A stretch of 64,000 nucleotides of DNA. Source: Chlamydoabsidia padenii (lineage: Eukaryota > Mucoromycota > Mucoromycetes > Mucorales > Cunninghamellaceae). The stretch covers positions 1 through 64,000 of the forward strand of contig JAIWND010000044.1 in the NCBI GenBank assembly GCA_025330725.1, in the 5' to 3' direction. Of the stretch, positions 23,470 to 35,610 are shown piece by piece. Below the pieces are notes generated by a model. It did not search any database. It had not been told where the DNA came from and worked only from the letters and a program-made list of their open reading frames with translations. Position 1 is the stretch's first letter; every line of letters begins with the position of its first letter. Made by a program: the position numbers and the translations under genes.

Positions 23470-25592
23470 ATGGAAGACGCGCCGAACTTGATCGTCGATA
23501 ATGATCTTCTACAACTTATGGGTTTTAATAACCAAGATGAAGTGATACAACCGCGCACAGATTATGAAGGAATGTCTGTGAAAGAAATCATTATATTCAA
23601 GAAGCGTTTCAAACAACAACAGATGCTATTACAACACGGTAAGTATTGCAAAACATAGAATGAAGGATATGTTTGATCTCATACCGACTTGCCCTTTTTA
23701 TTTTTATTTTGTTAGCTCAACGTGGACTTTAACGTAGACAGTTACTCGGCGACGATGATAGAGGTGACGACAATGCCTTCTCGTCTGTGTCCATCCGGGG
23801 TTCCTCATCACGACAATTGGCGGAGTCCAAGCGAAAGCGAAAGCAGTCGACTGGAGAAAAGTTGGCAAAACGATCCAGTGGAAGTAAACGGAAAAAAGCA
23901 AGTGCGAAATGATCTATCAAACCATGTCCGTGGTGTATACGCAACGACCGATTTGATACGGCGTACTCACATAGCCGAACAACAAGCGCAAAATGTCCAT
24001 CCCAACACCTCACAAGAGTTCAACAACTGGAACAGCAAGCTGGACCAACAACAGTCGTTTGTTGAAAAATTGACTTGGAAGCTTTATTGAATGTTGAAAA
24101 CTTGAATCATAAGGAAAGGCTATTGATTGGATTGGACGAAGTGGTCAAATCTCATCTGTTTATGACTTTTTATATATACAACAATCTTGCCAACGGAAAA
24201 CCCATCACCAAGCAGACATTCACCATGAGTTTTTTATTCTGTTTTTAAGCGTATCACTGGCGGAACAATAACAACCAACAATACCATCAGTCGACAATTA
24301 GTGACAGATATACGCAACAATTATGAACAACTCAATGGAACAGCCGAACGTGTACAAGAATTCAATGTTGCGAAGATTCATGGTGGAAAAGCTTACACTC
24401 GTATAATCACCGACTTAATGACCCATTACGCAAAGTTATTTGTTAACCGTATTGTTCAAGATATGACGCAGTGGATGTCCAACCTTTACTTGTTGCATTT
24501 GCGTGGACTTCAGCAGCGTCACCAGCAACGGTATCAAGAACAGCTCCAGCAATATCATCGCCAACAACAGCAACACCACCACGAAAATGAACAGATTCAT
24601 CAACAGCAAACGCAATTACACCAAGAGCAACAAGGCCAGCAATAAGACCAGCAACAGCCTCCTCAGCAACGCAAAGTGAGTCGTGAAATAGAGATGCCAA
24701 GCAAAAAAAATATCTGACTCACTCTTTTTATCTATAGTTATTGACGAAAAACGATGCTGATAAGCTCGGTTTATTTATTCTCGAATGTTGTATGAATAAT
24801 GCCAATGTACCACCGGTGTTTCCAACGACTTTATCGGGTTTTGTGAATACTGATGAAGTGAATGAGGATATCGTAGCAATTATGAATGAAGGCGATACAG
24901 ACCTTCTGATTCTATACAATATGGCATCTATGCAAGAATACAATGATGGCCGACAAAAAGAAGTAGAACAACACTATCGACATCTCCATGAAAAAGTTAT
25001 ACACGTGGAAAATGGATTACAAACTTTGATGAACCTTGAGGTTACTCGAAATTTGCATTTCTCACAAACCATGGCGGCTAACAATGATGTTGGAATTGCT
25101 GTTTCTTTGGAACGAATCGCGCAAGCTTTGCTAAATGTGGCTCTCCTTCACCAGCGGTCTGTTGATTTACTTCGGTTAGTTGCAAATAATCTTGGACTGG
25201 AACTTCTTTTCCACGACGAACGGTGGGGCACCGCTACTATGGATCCTATGATTGATACACTACCGGGTACGATTATGAACCAACAACAAGTAATTCAGCA
25301 ACTCGACTTCCGATAGAACCTTTATCTAGAGACACAGGAATTATTGGACTTACTAGATGTGCCCGATCTTGAATTACCTCAAGTTATAGAAAATCTTTAA
25401 AATGAGGTGCAACAGCATGACAATGTCCATCGACATTTTGACACCGCTCAACAACAGTTTTTTGAAAATCATATACTTGGGAATCAGGACCTATTGCATG
25501 GAATCATGGGAGAATGTCGACTTGGCGGAGCGGATATCATAACAGACTAAACACGACCCCAGTTATCAGCGGCTTACATATCTCGTCACTGC

Positions 25593-25636
<44 letters not shown>

Positions 25637-27549
25637 GAAGTATGGTTACAACATCAGTGTGCATATTGACAACCACAACACTACTCAATTACAAGCAACA
25701 AACGAAGTACAAACGGAAATAACTAGATCATGGTGTTTTCAACAAATTAAACAATTAGAAGAATTCGCTTTGATGGGAAGAAGAAGACGTAGATCCTTGG
25801 TGAATGCAATCCTCGATAGTATAACGGCAAACAGCAGCCTAGACCAAGATCACTTCTCGTATTTATCGGATGAAACAAGGACAACTTCAACGTTTAATAG
25901 CTGAAGCTCGCCATGCTATATAATGCTCTACTGAATACATACGAAGTCCTGAACAAAATCATCATCTATTTAACCAATGTTTCCGACCGGAACTGGATCA
26001 CGTAGTCAAAAAAGAACAGTTATTCAACTTGGTGCCCAAGCCCGCTTACACAAAGAAGTATATCAAAATTGATAATGAAACCAGGTGCCAACTACTGCGA
26101 TCGGTGAATCTTCATGAATGTATCTATGGTGCTACTATGCTGTCTCGCCTTCTTCATCTTGGCAAGTTGCGAAAACCAGCTCACATGACTTTTCCGGGTA
26201 ATATAATGACTGATGGATTTGCAACCTCGGTTCCGTTCAATAAAGCTATTAATCATGGTGATGGATTACCGGACTTGGTAGCCGAAGACTTTTATGAATG
26301 GGAATTCCGATACTTCAACATATGGGGCGCCGATCCGGGTGTTACGAGCATCTTTGTGGCAAGCAATGGATCGGACGACAATTACGATTATGCAGTTGAG
26401 CGTGAAGGTAAGAAATGGCTATGATGGTGTTGCACGTGTTAATTTCCTGCATTAACCTTTTTTTATTTATTATTATTAGGTGCCGCCAAAGAAGACCCTG
26501 CCGAAGACCCTGCTGAAGACCCTGCTGAAGACCTTGCTGACGAAGAACTTATAGGTAAGGACATTGAAGGAACTGCAAAAGGAACTAAATAGCAACTGAC
26601 GACTTTTTTTTTTTTTGAAGATGGGCATGAAATTCGGCCGCGGAATATTTTACTTGTGCTGGGTGCAGAATAACCATAAGAAAGATTAACCTAGCAAAAA
26701 CTGATGCAATTCGGGCCTTGGAAGCGCGTATAACGACAAACAATACAGGTACATTAGAAGGAATTAGGCGGTTCATTGACTCCAGCTTGACTGCATCTCC
26801 ACACTTGACCAACTTTTATGGACAGCACGATTTACAGGGATTGAAATTTCTGAACTATCAAGGGAAACAGCGGCTTGATGCAGAAATGGTGAACATCTTT
26901 GTTATTGGCGGCTACAACTATAGATTTCCCGACGGTGCGCAAGAACGGTTCCTCAATTTTGGTCGACAAAGAAGACGAAGACATAGGACAGCAGCAACAA
27001 CAACAACAACAGTTGATAGTCCCCAAGCCCCCCCCCTCTCCAGCTCCTCCTCCCAAACTACGGTAAGAATATTTGATTGAAAATAATTGCGCTATATATG
27101 TATTCTGATGTCTACTTATTTTTATTACTTCTACATATAGAAAGTGGAAAAAGGCAGCGACGGACAATGACAAGAACAAGGTGCCGGTGGTGGTACTTGG
27201 AAACGCAACAATTGGTCGGAATAATAAAGGTGGCGGACCTTTGGCTGACAAGTGTCGTAAACTTTTCTCCAAGGTGGACAAAGCAGGGCGACTCATTCTT
27301 CTGAACATGGATGAGTATCTTACGTCACAGATTTGTTCCAAGTGTGGTCACCGATCGTTATCAAACAATGTGATTCCTGGGCCTGGACAGCATACAAAGC
27401 GTATGTACTCAGTATTAGTGTGTAATCGCTGTAATACTGTGTGGCAACGTAATGTGAACGCCTCCCGAAATATGCGTGCCCTCTTCATGAACATTGTGAC
27501 CACTGGACGAAGACCTGGGCTCTTAGCAAGACCACTTCCCTTTCAATAG
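23470..27549 (+). pseudogene. Fanzor (eukaryotic TnpB-like RNA-guided nuclease), decayed
   Basis: Pieces of a Fanzor-type ORF in order but over several frames. The N-terminal exon (23470-23639) has YEGMSVKEIIIFKKRFKQQQ. A basic stretch and a knuckle-like CPWC..RTTSAKCPSQH follow near 23920-24010. Helical segments follow at 24080-25316, with stops at 24088 and 24642. Then comes KYIKID..LLRSVNL (about 26050), the RuvC-I block WGADPGVTSIFVA (Asp codon 26332), FYGQHDLQGLKFLNYQGKQR (about 26820), the RuvC-II-like VVVLGNATIG (about 27190), the zinc ribbon ICSKCG..VCNRC (27335-27440) and RuvC-III. In RuvC-III the usual Asp of RDVNASRN is Asn (AAT at 27451-27453). A poly(T) run splits the ORF at 25590-25634. 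Fanzors are programmable DNA nucleases guided by an omega RNA; this copy is very likely inactive. Confidence 0.75.
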
Positions 27550-27970
27550 TCCGCATATCAAACATGCGTTGATGTTTACGGTGTAAGTTGACAGAAAAAA
27601 AAAGTATGGTACACCATTTAAACTAACCATTTCTTATATGTCCTTAATGGTTCCTGTCAATTGCCGTTATCTTTACTGGTCTGCCTCAATTCTTTTTTCC
27701 CGCCGTCCATTTTTTATCCAATTCCATTTTGTCAATGCGCAAATTATTTTATAATCAGTGCTAATTTATTTTAATAAACTGTAGCACTCCTATTTTTTTT
27801 CCTTTTCTTTCTCATTCATCTCTTCTATCTACTACAAACCTGACATTAAATACTTCCCAACAACACAAATGATGCGGCAAAGTAAATGGATGACACTGGA
27901 AAAAACTCTAATCACAAAGAACGGATAAAAACAAGTTTATTTGCCACATACCTTCTTCCTGTTCTATTGT
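27550..27970. other. Convergent intergenic region
   Basis: Lies between the Fanzor C-terminus and the 3' end of a minus-strand membrane-protein gene. It is the region where a Fanzor right end or guide RNA would be expected, but no strong hairpin is visible by eye. AT-rich, no gene seen. Confidence 0.4.
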
Positions 27971-28473
27971 TTATACCGGTAAATGATGTTGAGGAGAAGA
28001 CTATAAAAAGATAAAAAGAAAAGATCAGTTCCCATATACTGTACTTTTTTTTTGGGGGGGGGGGAGAAGGGAGGGAAAGGTGTTACCTTTTGTAACATCA
28101 AAACAATAACCATCATACTTATAAAAGGTAAAATAAATTTCAGGTATGATCCGTACAGGGCCCAGAAAGTATAGGCATCGAGTAATCGAGTAGTGGCTTC
28201 TTCCAACGAGATCACTCGGACCGGTTGATTTTCTTGAATCTTTTTAAAAGCGTCTTGTAAAGTAACGACAATTTCCTGATCCAGTTTGTCCAATTCCTGT
28301 TCTTCCTGTCGGGATAACTCTCCCGTGTTTACAAACCCCGACGGTCGATCTTCATCTACTGGCCATTCGTCCATCACTAATTCATCTACCCAATCTGATC
28401 GCCAATGCTGTGCTGCAGCTTGAACAAGTAGTAATGTCATTATGAGTCCAATGAAAAACCATCGTATGATCAT
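27971..28473 (-). CDS. Small membrane protein with signal peptide, function unknown
   Basis: I do not recognise this family. The model is 138 aa in two exons, 28473-28087 and 28000-27971. The ATG at 28473 begins a signal-peptide-like segment (IIRWFFIGLIMTLLLVQAAA, about 2-21) followed by acidic, Trp-containing sequence (HWRSDWVDELVMDEW). A charged helix with EEQELDKLDQEIVVTLQDAF follows (about 55-80), and one membrane span near the C-terminus (LKFILPFISMMVIVLMLQ, about 111-128). Likely topology: lumenal domain, one anchor, short cytosolic tail. A longer upstream in-frame stretch exists but the signal sequence argues for this start. Confidence 0.55.
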
Positions 28474-28792
28474 GGTTGTTGAAAAAAGAAAGTGAGTGAA
28501 AGAGAGAGAGGAGAATGAAAGAAAAGGGGGTTTATAAACATGGGCGACTGATTGAGGCTTGGCCATTATGTGCATTGATCGCCACATCATGCGGAGCACA
28601 ACAACAACAACAACAATGTCCCACAGCCACCACCTATGAGGAGATAAAATAGAGTAGACATCAAAACAACATAACTAGTTTATTAAGTAATAATAAGGCA
28701 AGTAAAAAAGAAGATAGAGATTGAGAGAGAGAGAGAGTGAGAGAAAGTTACTATAAAGAGGGAAGTAAGCAATACGGTCTATATTAAAGGAC
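28474..28792. other. Intergenic, upstream of the small membrane protein
   Basis: Contains (GA)-rich tracts at 28501-28512 and 28718-28745 and a (CAA)5 run near 28600. Probably promoter of the minus-strand gene to the left and 3' flank of the TBL1-like gene. No gene seen. Confidence 0.5.
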
Positions 28793-30757
28793 CTATGACT
28801 TCATATTCAGTATAACCACCTATATGTATATGTGTATAAAAGCAATAACAAAGAGAATGAGTCACCATCACCACCACCATTAAACGTCCCCCTCCTCTTT
28901 ATTACGTACCTGTCTATTAGATGTACAAGCCGCCAATTTAGATCCATCCATGTTAAAGTGGACTTCAAAGATACCCCCATCTGCACGGAATGTCTTTTGC
29001 AAAGCACCGGTCTTTACATCCCACACATTAAGAATTTCATCAAAGCTACCTGAAGCCAACCGTTGAGCATCGGGACTGAACGAGATGGAATAGACTGCCT
29101 CGGCATGATTCTTGAGGACATGTAGACAAGTACCAGAGAGAGCATCCCAAAGTCGAATGGTAGCATCAAAACTACATGTTGCCAGTAGTAATCGTCGTTC
29201 ATCATCTGTGTGAGGTGCCCATTGTAACGTGTAGATTTGAAGTTGATGACCACGGATTTCTTGGATAGGTTGATCAGACTCCAATGACCAGATCTTGGTT
29301 GTCATATCATCCGAGCATGACGCCAGATAAGTGCCACTAGGATCCCATCGTACAGCATTGATTTCATCTGTATGTCCGATCCATTTCTTTAAAGGTTTGT
29401 CGGTTCCCACGCGACACACATAAATCGTATTGTCTGATGAGCAAGAGGCAAAGGTAGTATTATCCATCCAATCCACATCCAATATTGCCACTATATAATA
29501 TAAGAAGAGTGTTAGTTTATATCGTGTCCGAGTTCAGGAGAAAGAGAGAGGAACTTACGACTATGTAATTCAAATTGTTGTTTCATTTCGCCCGTCTTTG
29601 GATCCCACACCACAGTGGTTGTATCAGCACTTCCACTAAGTACCAAGTCACCTTTTCTGTTCCATTTTAATGAGAAGATAGGTCCACGATGTTGTTCCAT
29701 TACGAATCGAAGTTGACCTTTTTGCGTCCATATCCGTGCTTGCCCATCATAAGATCCTGATGCCAATAATGTGCCCGATGGCTATATCAATAAAGAAGAA
29801 AAAAAGAAAACGAAGGTTAATACATGAGGATATTTCTTTAGGATACTTACATTCCAATCAAGAGAGGTCACATCTTTACTATCATTCAGATTTGGTAGAT
29901 GGTTCAACACAATAGGCTCAGTCACTTCGTTGTTACTATCAGGCACTTTCCATAATCTTGCTGTCGCATCACCAGATCTAAGCCAATGAAAAGATGAGAG
30001 AAAACGTTCCAAGTATAAAGATAAAAGTGTATGCTTACCCTGATACCAGTAAATTAGAGACAACAGGGTTCCAACAACACGAAAACACTTCACTGTGATG
30101 CCCAGTCAAGATAACCGCTTCAGATGAATCGATTATAGTGGTTTCCTTTGTTACAGTCTCTTTTGTAGTTGTAGTTGTAGGAGAGGTTGTTGTTTCATGT
30201 TGTTTTGACTCTAATTCTTCATCACCAAACCAGGTTAGTCAACAAGGTTGATCCTCTTCATTAGACTTACCATCACCGCCTGCAGTGTTTATAGATCCTT
30301 CTTCTTTCACCGTATGTCCGTTCACAGTTGCTGGTATGGATTCTTCTTTGATAACCTCGTCTACTTGTTGAGTTCCTTCCTTTCGAGGTCGTTTTTCCCG
30401 TTGTTCCTTTTTTTCTCTAGTCGTTCGGTCTTCTTTTCGTGGTCGTTTGTTTGGCGAAGATTGTGCTGGTGGTTGTAGGGCTGTTCCTGTCAGGCCACAT
30501 TGATGGGATCCCAGTAATGAGAATGGGGCATTACATTCCACAAGTTCGCCGTCCTAATAAAGTTGAGTTATGTGTGTTGTAATTGAGCATTTTCATGTTA
30601 CCTTACTTGATTCATGTGTGTTTCAATGTCCATAAATTGTAGACCTTTGTGAATGATATTGATTAACATACCAGGCGGAATCACAGTATCACGATAGATT
30701 GACTTGTCCACTTGGCTTTCATGTTGAAAGGCAAAAGAAGAGTGACGAAAACCTGTG

Positions 30758-30806
<49 letters not shown>

Positions 30807-30935
30807 CGGAATACAATATGGTTAGGGAATTTTTGCTTTTAGGATGATCAACTTTTCAGCAAATGTATTGTACTTGCCAGAATCTTGTAAATATCGATAA
30901 ACGATCGCATTTACTTCTTCACTTGTTAATGTCAT
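28793..30935 (-). CDS. TBL1/TBL1XR1 (SIF2-like) LisH-WD40 protein
   Basis: Nuclear corepressor-complex subunit (NCoR/SMRT in animals, Set3C Sif2 in yeast). The model is 540 aa in eight exons: 30935-30878, 30752-30607, 30553-30271, 30216-30039, 29977-29851, 29781-29559, 29490-28910, 28819-28793. The N-terminal LisH (TSEEVNAIVYRYLQDSGFRHS) and the F-box-like VIPPGMLINIIHKGLQ segment are typical of TBL1. A basic, Glu-rich linker leads to about eight WD repeats (LTGHHSEVFSCCWNP, SGSGDATARLW, SGSYDGQARIW, HRGPIFSLKWN, WIGHTDEINAVRWDP, RGHQLQIYTLQW, NHAEAVYSISFSP). Intron 1 has a GC donor (G|GCAAGT) and carries a poly(T) tract in sense just before CACAG. Exon 4 has two possible acceptors 6 nt apart (GAAG and AATTAG). 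Confidence 0.9.
30759..30804. repeat. A-run in intron 1 of the TBL1-like gene
   Basis: About 46 A on the plus strand; on the sense strand it is a very long T tract directly upstream of the 3' splice site. Confidence 0.9.
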
Positions 30936-31127
30936 GAGGTCGTTTGGAGTTCAACAAAGGTGTGAGAGTGTATGAGGGGGGGATTAATGAATTAAATATG
31001 TGTATGTGCTTAAGTTTAATAGGAGGAAGTATATAGAGAGTGATCTAGTCTGCTGTCAAAAGGACACGACAATTAAAGTAAAATAAGAAAAAGAAGGAAG
31101 TTAAAAAAAAGCCTTTGGGGGTTGTGA

Positions 31128-31234
31128 GGGAATGCTCCGCGCAGGACCACTCCCACAGGACTAAACAACAAGACGGAATTTAAAATACGTCTCGCGCAGG
31201 ACCTAAGAAAAGTCGGACGTTGAATTACCGGTGG
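31128..31234 (+). repeat. Left terminal inverted repeat of the MULE
   Basis: Begins GGGAATGCTCCGCGCAGGAC and ends TTACCGGTGG. Holds two copies of CGCGCAGGACC-like sequence (about 31139 and 31193), possible transposase-binding sites. Confidence 0.95.
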
Positions 31235-31518
31235 GAAGGGCCTGTGACAGGTGAGTAGTGAATGGACCAGAAAATATTCCCATATTTAATGCCGCTACCG
31301 ATTTCTTTCGCTTTTCTTCTCCATTTTGTTAATTCACTTCAGACATCAGTTTACTCTTTTTTATGGTAATACCCTTTATATCCTTTTATATACTATCTCC
31401 TTCCAACCAGTATAAATAGCCTTATTATTTTACTCAATAAAGATCTATCTTACATTTAACCAACTACTCGACTTTTTAACATTACGTTTTTTAACAATCT
31501 ACTAAGCTTATAGTCAAC

Positions 31519-34503
31519 ATGTCCTCTAAACAATCTCTCCTCCCTACTCTTGGAATGGAATTCTCGACAATTAATGATTGTAGAACCTTTATTCAGGCAT
31601 ACGCTAAACAACAGGGTTTTGCGACTGGCACCACTTCAAGCAACAACAACTTGGGAAAACTCTCTTTGGCTTGTGTTCATCACGGTCAGTATCGCAAAGG
31701 GAAATCAACAAACGACGAAGATAATAAATCCGCAGTGCACGACGACGACATCATTGATCTTACCAAGAAGGTTTCCTCTGTCTCTGTCAAGAAACGCAAT
31801 TGTAAAACTGGCCGGATTGGATGTCCTGTGAACTTCTTCTTCTACCGTGGCCGCGACGACACCCAGCAGTTTAGGCTAACAAAGATGGAACTGGAGCACA
31901 ACCACCCCATGGCATTATCTCAAGCGACTTACCATGTGCATCGCAAGCTGGACGATCAACAAGAAGCGAAGGTTTGGGATATGGTGTCAGCAAAAATACC
32001 ACCTAGGGCGATCGTGGATCTTATGGCTCGGGATGGTGGAAATATGATCGCCAAAGATGTCGCTAACTTGAATCAACGACGATTTGCTGGATTGGATAAC
32101 GCTGGATGCAAGGACATGGGCGGGTTTATAAACTATTTGGAAGCCAATGGATACGAGGTGCGCTGGTTAAAGGATTCCGTCAACCGTACTGTGTGCTTCT
32201 TCTTTACTCACGAAAAGTGTATGCATATGGCAAGACGATTCAACGAGGTGGTGGTGGTGGACGCTACTTACAAGACCAATCAGTTCCGCCTTCCTTTTGT
32301 CAACATGGTTGGGGTGAACAATGTGGGGTGCGACGACAAAACACTGGCCAACTTTGCAATCGCTGGTGCCTGGATGGCGAAAGAATGCGAGGTGTCGTAT
32401 ACTTGGGTGATGGAACAACTACGAAACACTGTGTATATGGGTGGAAAGTGGCAACCTGGCTTATTTGTTACTGACCAAGCGCAAGCTCTGATCAACGCTA
32501 TCGAAAAAATATATCCTTTGTCTAACCATTTGCTATGCTATGTCCACTTGATGAAGAACATGAAAACCAACACACTTCGCTACTTCACATCTGTCGAAGA
32601 ATACAGCAAGGCGGAAATGGCATTCAAGAAAATGTGTCTTACGGAAACGCAAGAAGGTTTCGACAGTGCTTATGAAACATTGGTTGACTTGGCCCTGAAA
32701 TTTACAAACGACAAAGGTGTGGCTGTGAAGGCATTTCTCAACAGGTAATAAAATACGATACAGTAATCTTGACATACTGTATAACAACGAACTAACTCCC
32801 CATACTTATGTTTCTTTATAGGCTGATGGTGACCAAAGAAACCGATGCAAAGGACCTGGAGAAGATGAAAAAATTAATGAAGAAATGGGCTGGCATGCAT
32901 GCCAATAAACTGGCTCATTTTGGCTGTCGTTCGACAAATCGGGTGGAAGGGGCACATGCGACCATGAAGTCGATTCTTTGGAATGCTGGAGGAAACCTAC
33001 AAAAGGCATACGAAAGTATACACAAGTGGTATACTGGAATGGTAAGGAATCGGTTAATGGAGTAATATAAAGGGATGCACCAAATTAACGTACTAATCCG
33101 AATGTTTTTTTTTTGTATTCATGCTAGCACGAAAATTCCAACAGGTTTTTGGATCGGTCTTTGCTCTTTTCTGAGACAACATCGTTTGTCAGCTCGGTAT
33201 ATGTGAAAAGGGTTGCTCATCTTCGGTCAAGGGTGTCCACTTACGCATATAACAAGATCAAGATCGAAGTCGCTCTGGCCTGGGAATTCGACGAAAAGGA
33301 TTATACCGACAAACATTCATGCACTTGCTCTCTCCGTCACGCCTTTTTGCTCCCATGCCGCCACATTATCTCTCGTGAACCCATTCCTGTGCCCATATCG
33401 ATAATCAATAATCGATGGTTTGTCTCCGAGGAGCTACTTAGAGAAAATGCTTTGGACGAAGTGGGTAAGTTATTTGACAAAAAAAGGCAGGGTGCAGCAG
33501 TGATTATGTCTTGAAATGATCTAATCCCCTTTTTTTAACATTAAACACCATATAGCTGAAGAAGAAAATGATATCAAAGCCAAAGTTGTGGACACTCTCA
33601 AGAACAAGCTATACAGCCTCATCACTGAAATCGACGACAGCATTCAAGGTGTCACCAATCAAGAGATGGAAAGCGCAATCAAGCAACTTGAAGTGGTACG
33701 GGACGAACTGATCGGCCGGGATTCCTTCTCCATAATCCTTCCTCCTTCGCAAAAGAAGAACCCCCAAGGTCGACCAGCCTCAACAAAACGAACAGCCTCT
33801 CAGTTTGAAGTGGTGGATGCAACAACAAAGAAAAAGGCCAAACTACTTTCGAAAATGTAATGTATTTTTTTGGGGGGGGGCTTAAAGCAGATCGAAAGAA
33901 GAACTCACTTTTTTTTTCTTTTTCTTTTTTAGGGAAAACATGAAGGGAAAGGACACCAAACACAACAATCTTTGGCCAACTGTGTGTGTTGATAAGGTGG
34001 ATTCTGTTTACAATCCCATGGCAGATGGTAACTGTGGATTTCGATCGCTTGCGATGGCGTTGGAAGGTGACGAACACTGCTATGGAAAAATAAAGGATGC
34101 TATGATGGAGCGTCTAAAAACACATAAGGAGTGGTACCTGACAAACGGTGTTTTTATAGAGGACGATATCAACAAAATGAACGAGCTGCTCCTCAAACGT
34201 GGCTCGGTCTCACTCGAACACTGGTTTTACACGCCGGACTGTTGTCAGCTAGCAGCAGATACGTTTTTACATCCGATCCACTTCCACTCCTCGTCTGGAG
34301 CGATGCTCTACTTACCTTTAACAAGCAACTCTTACTTTAAAAACAAGCCCGTCGTCCTTCACCTTCAAGCCAGTCATATAACATTAATCAAATATCGACC
34401 TCGCTCCCAAGTTTCGCATCCAACAATTTACCCTCTATATGAAAACATCTGTCAACGTGCCAACATACCTAGTAGACTTCCCCAATATACAAACAAGAAA
34501 TAG
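31519..34503 (+). CDS. MULE transposase fused to an OTU cysteine-protease domain
   Basis: Predicted 884 aa in five exons: 31519-32744, 32822-33041, 33128-33464, 33556-33856, 33933-34503; all junctions are in phase. Order: a FAR1/WRKY-GCM1-like zinc finger (CRTFIQAYAK, then Cys, CPVNFFFY and HNH); the MULE DDE core with Asp248 (VVVVDATYKT), Asp319 (FVTDQAQA, then CYVHLMKNMKT) and Glu451 (RVEGAHATMK); a SWIM zinc finger (CTCSLRHAFLLPCRHI, from about 547); a basic linker; and an OTU domain (about 715-884) with Asp726 and Cys729 in MADGNCGFRS and candidate His843 in ASHITLIKY. OTU domains are deubiquitinases. The splice joining linker to OTU (33856 to 33933) is canonical, so the domain appears to be translated as part of the transposase. 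A 3' UTR runs to the right repeat. Confidence 0.9.
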
Positions 34504-34757
34504 CTATTTACACTTCTTTTTTTTTGGCACCAGTTTTGGTTTTTTTTCATAACCGCTGGATGCTTTCTTTTATACACCCTTTTTTTTTACTTATAGAACC
34601 CTCTTTGACTATCATCACCTTTTTTTATTTTTAACTCATAAATAAAACATAACTTACATTACTTATTGACTTTTTTGATTTATAAGCAAACTAATCTTCG
34701 TTAATTTTATTCTCTTCACTTTTATTCCTTCAACTTCACAATTGATACACCCACTTT

Positions 34758-34864
34758 CCACCGGTAATTCAACGTCCGACTTTTCTTAGGTCCTGCGCGA
34801 GACGTATTTTAAATTCCGTCTTGTTGTTTAGTCCTGTGGGAGTGGTCCTGCGCGGAGCATTCCC
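34758..34864 (-). repeat. Right terminal inverted repeat of the MULE
   Basis: Exact reverse complement of the left repeat over 107 nt. An extra C (34865) follows the CCC end and is counted here as part of the target flank. Confidence 0.95.
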
Positions 34865-35225
34865 CGTTGTGATGACGATATGACGATTTTCCGGCGGGGT
34901 TTAACCATTTCACAAATTTAAAACCTCGAGCTCCTGAATTCATGTTTTGTGACAAAGACATGGCTGAAATGATGGCAGTTTTCAATGTGTGAATCATGGA
35001 CTATATGGGTCAGTAAAAAAATAACTACTGTATACTATGATAATGGAGGTATGTACAAGAAGAAGATTTCATTTCAAATGAAAGAATGATAAAAGCATAT
35101 AATTAGTATTTTTTAATAATGTTGACTTCTGAGTTAGATAATTGGAGACCAAAAGGGTCCAGTACATTAGGTATAATTGATTCGAAAACATGCGGCATTA
35201 CCGCCTTGAATGAGTCGGGTTATTG
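34865..35225. other. Intergenic after the MULE
   Basis: AT-rich sequence with no recognisable coding content. Confidence 0.5.
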
Positions 35226-35610
35226 TTATTGTTGTTGAAGAGTAAAGCCAGATGTCACACCTTCTTCGACCAGTTGGAGAGCATGTTCCTTGTCATCAGG
35301 TTGAGAAGATCGGTTTAAAAGCACAATCAAGTGACCCGTAATAGGGATTTCCAAATTCAATTCATGGAGTGGTTCAGGTATTTGAAAGAAGCAAAAAAAA
35401 AAAAAGCATAATCAATTGCTTGTTGAATAGTTGGTGCATATCGCACCAAAATTACAATAGCTTTTAGGAAATTGTTAATTTTTACATCGCTATAGTTGAG
35501 TTTTGTCGTCGTCGAAGGATTATCCGTTTCAGGGTGGAGGGGTTGGAAGCCTATCATGTCACGTAGTTGGCTGAACGCTTGTTCAGCTTGAGAGAAATCA
35601 CCGGATTTAC
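35226..35610 (-). pseudogene. Degenerate protein-coding fragment, PPR/TPR-like flavour
   Basis: A minus-strand open stretch beginning about 35610 (GDFSQAEQAFSQLRDMIGFQ, then NNFLKAIVILVRYAPTIQQA) runs into a T12-13 run at about 35388-35404. Past it the sense continues in another frame (IPEPLHELNLEIPITGHLIV, then a TAA at 35226-35228). The amphipathic helix pattern resembles a PPR or TPR protein's C-terminus, but I cannot name it. A homopolymer frameshift, missing N-terminus and lack of a start point to a relic. It could also be the last exon of an unrecognised gene. Confidence 0.35.

Larger units (their letters stand above)
31128..34864 (+). mobile_element. Mutator-like DNA transposon (MULE), apparently complete
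   Basis: A 3.74-kb element bounded by 107-bp terminal inverted repeats that I find identical over their whole length (31128-31234 and 34758-34864). Eight-bp flanks differ at one base: GGTTGTGA on the left (31120-31127) and CGTTGTGA on the right (34865-34872). That fits the 8-10 bp target duplications of MULEs. The only gene inside is a five-exon transposase joined to an OTU domain, with all catalytic residues present. Identical ends and an open reading frame suggest recent activity. Confidence 0.9.
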
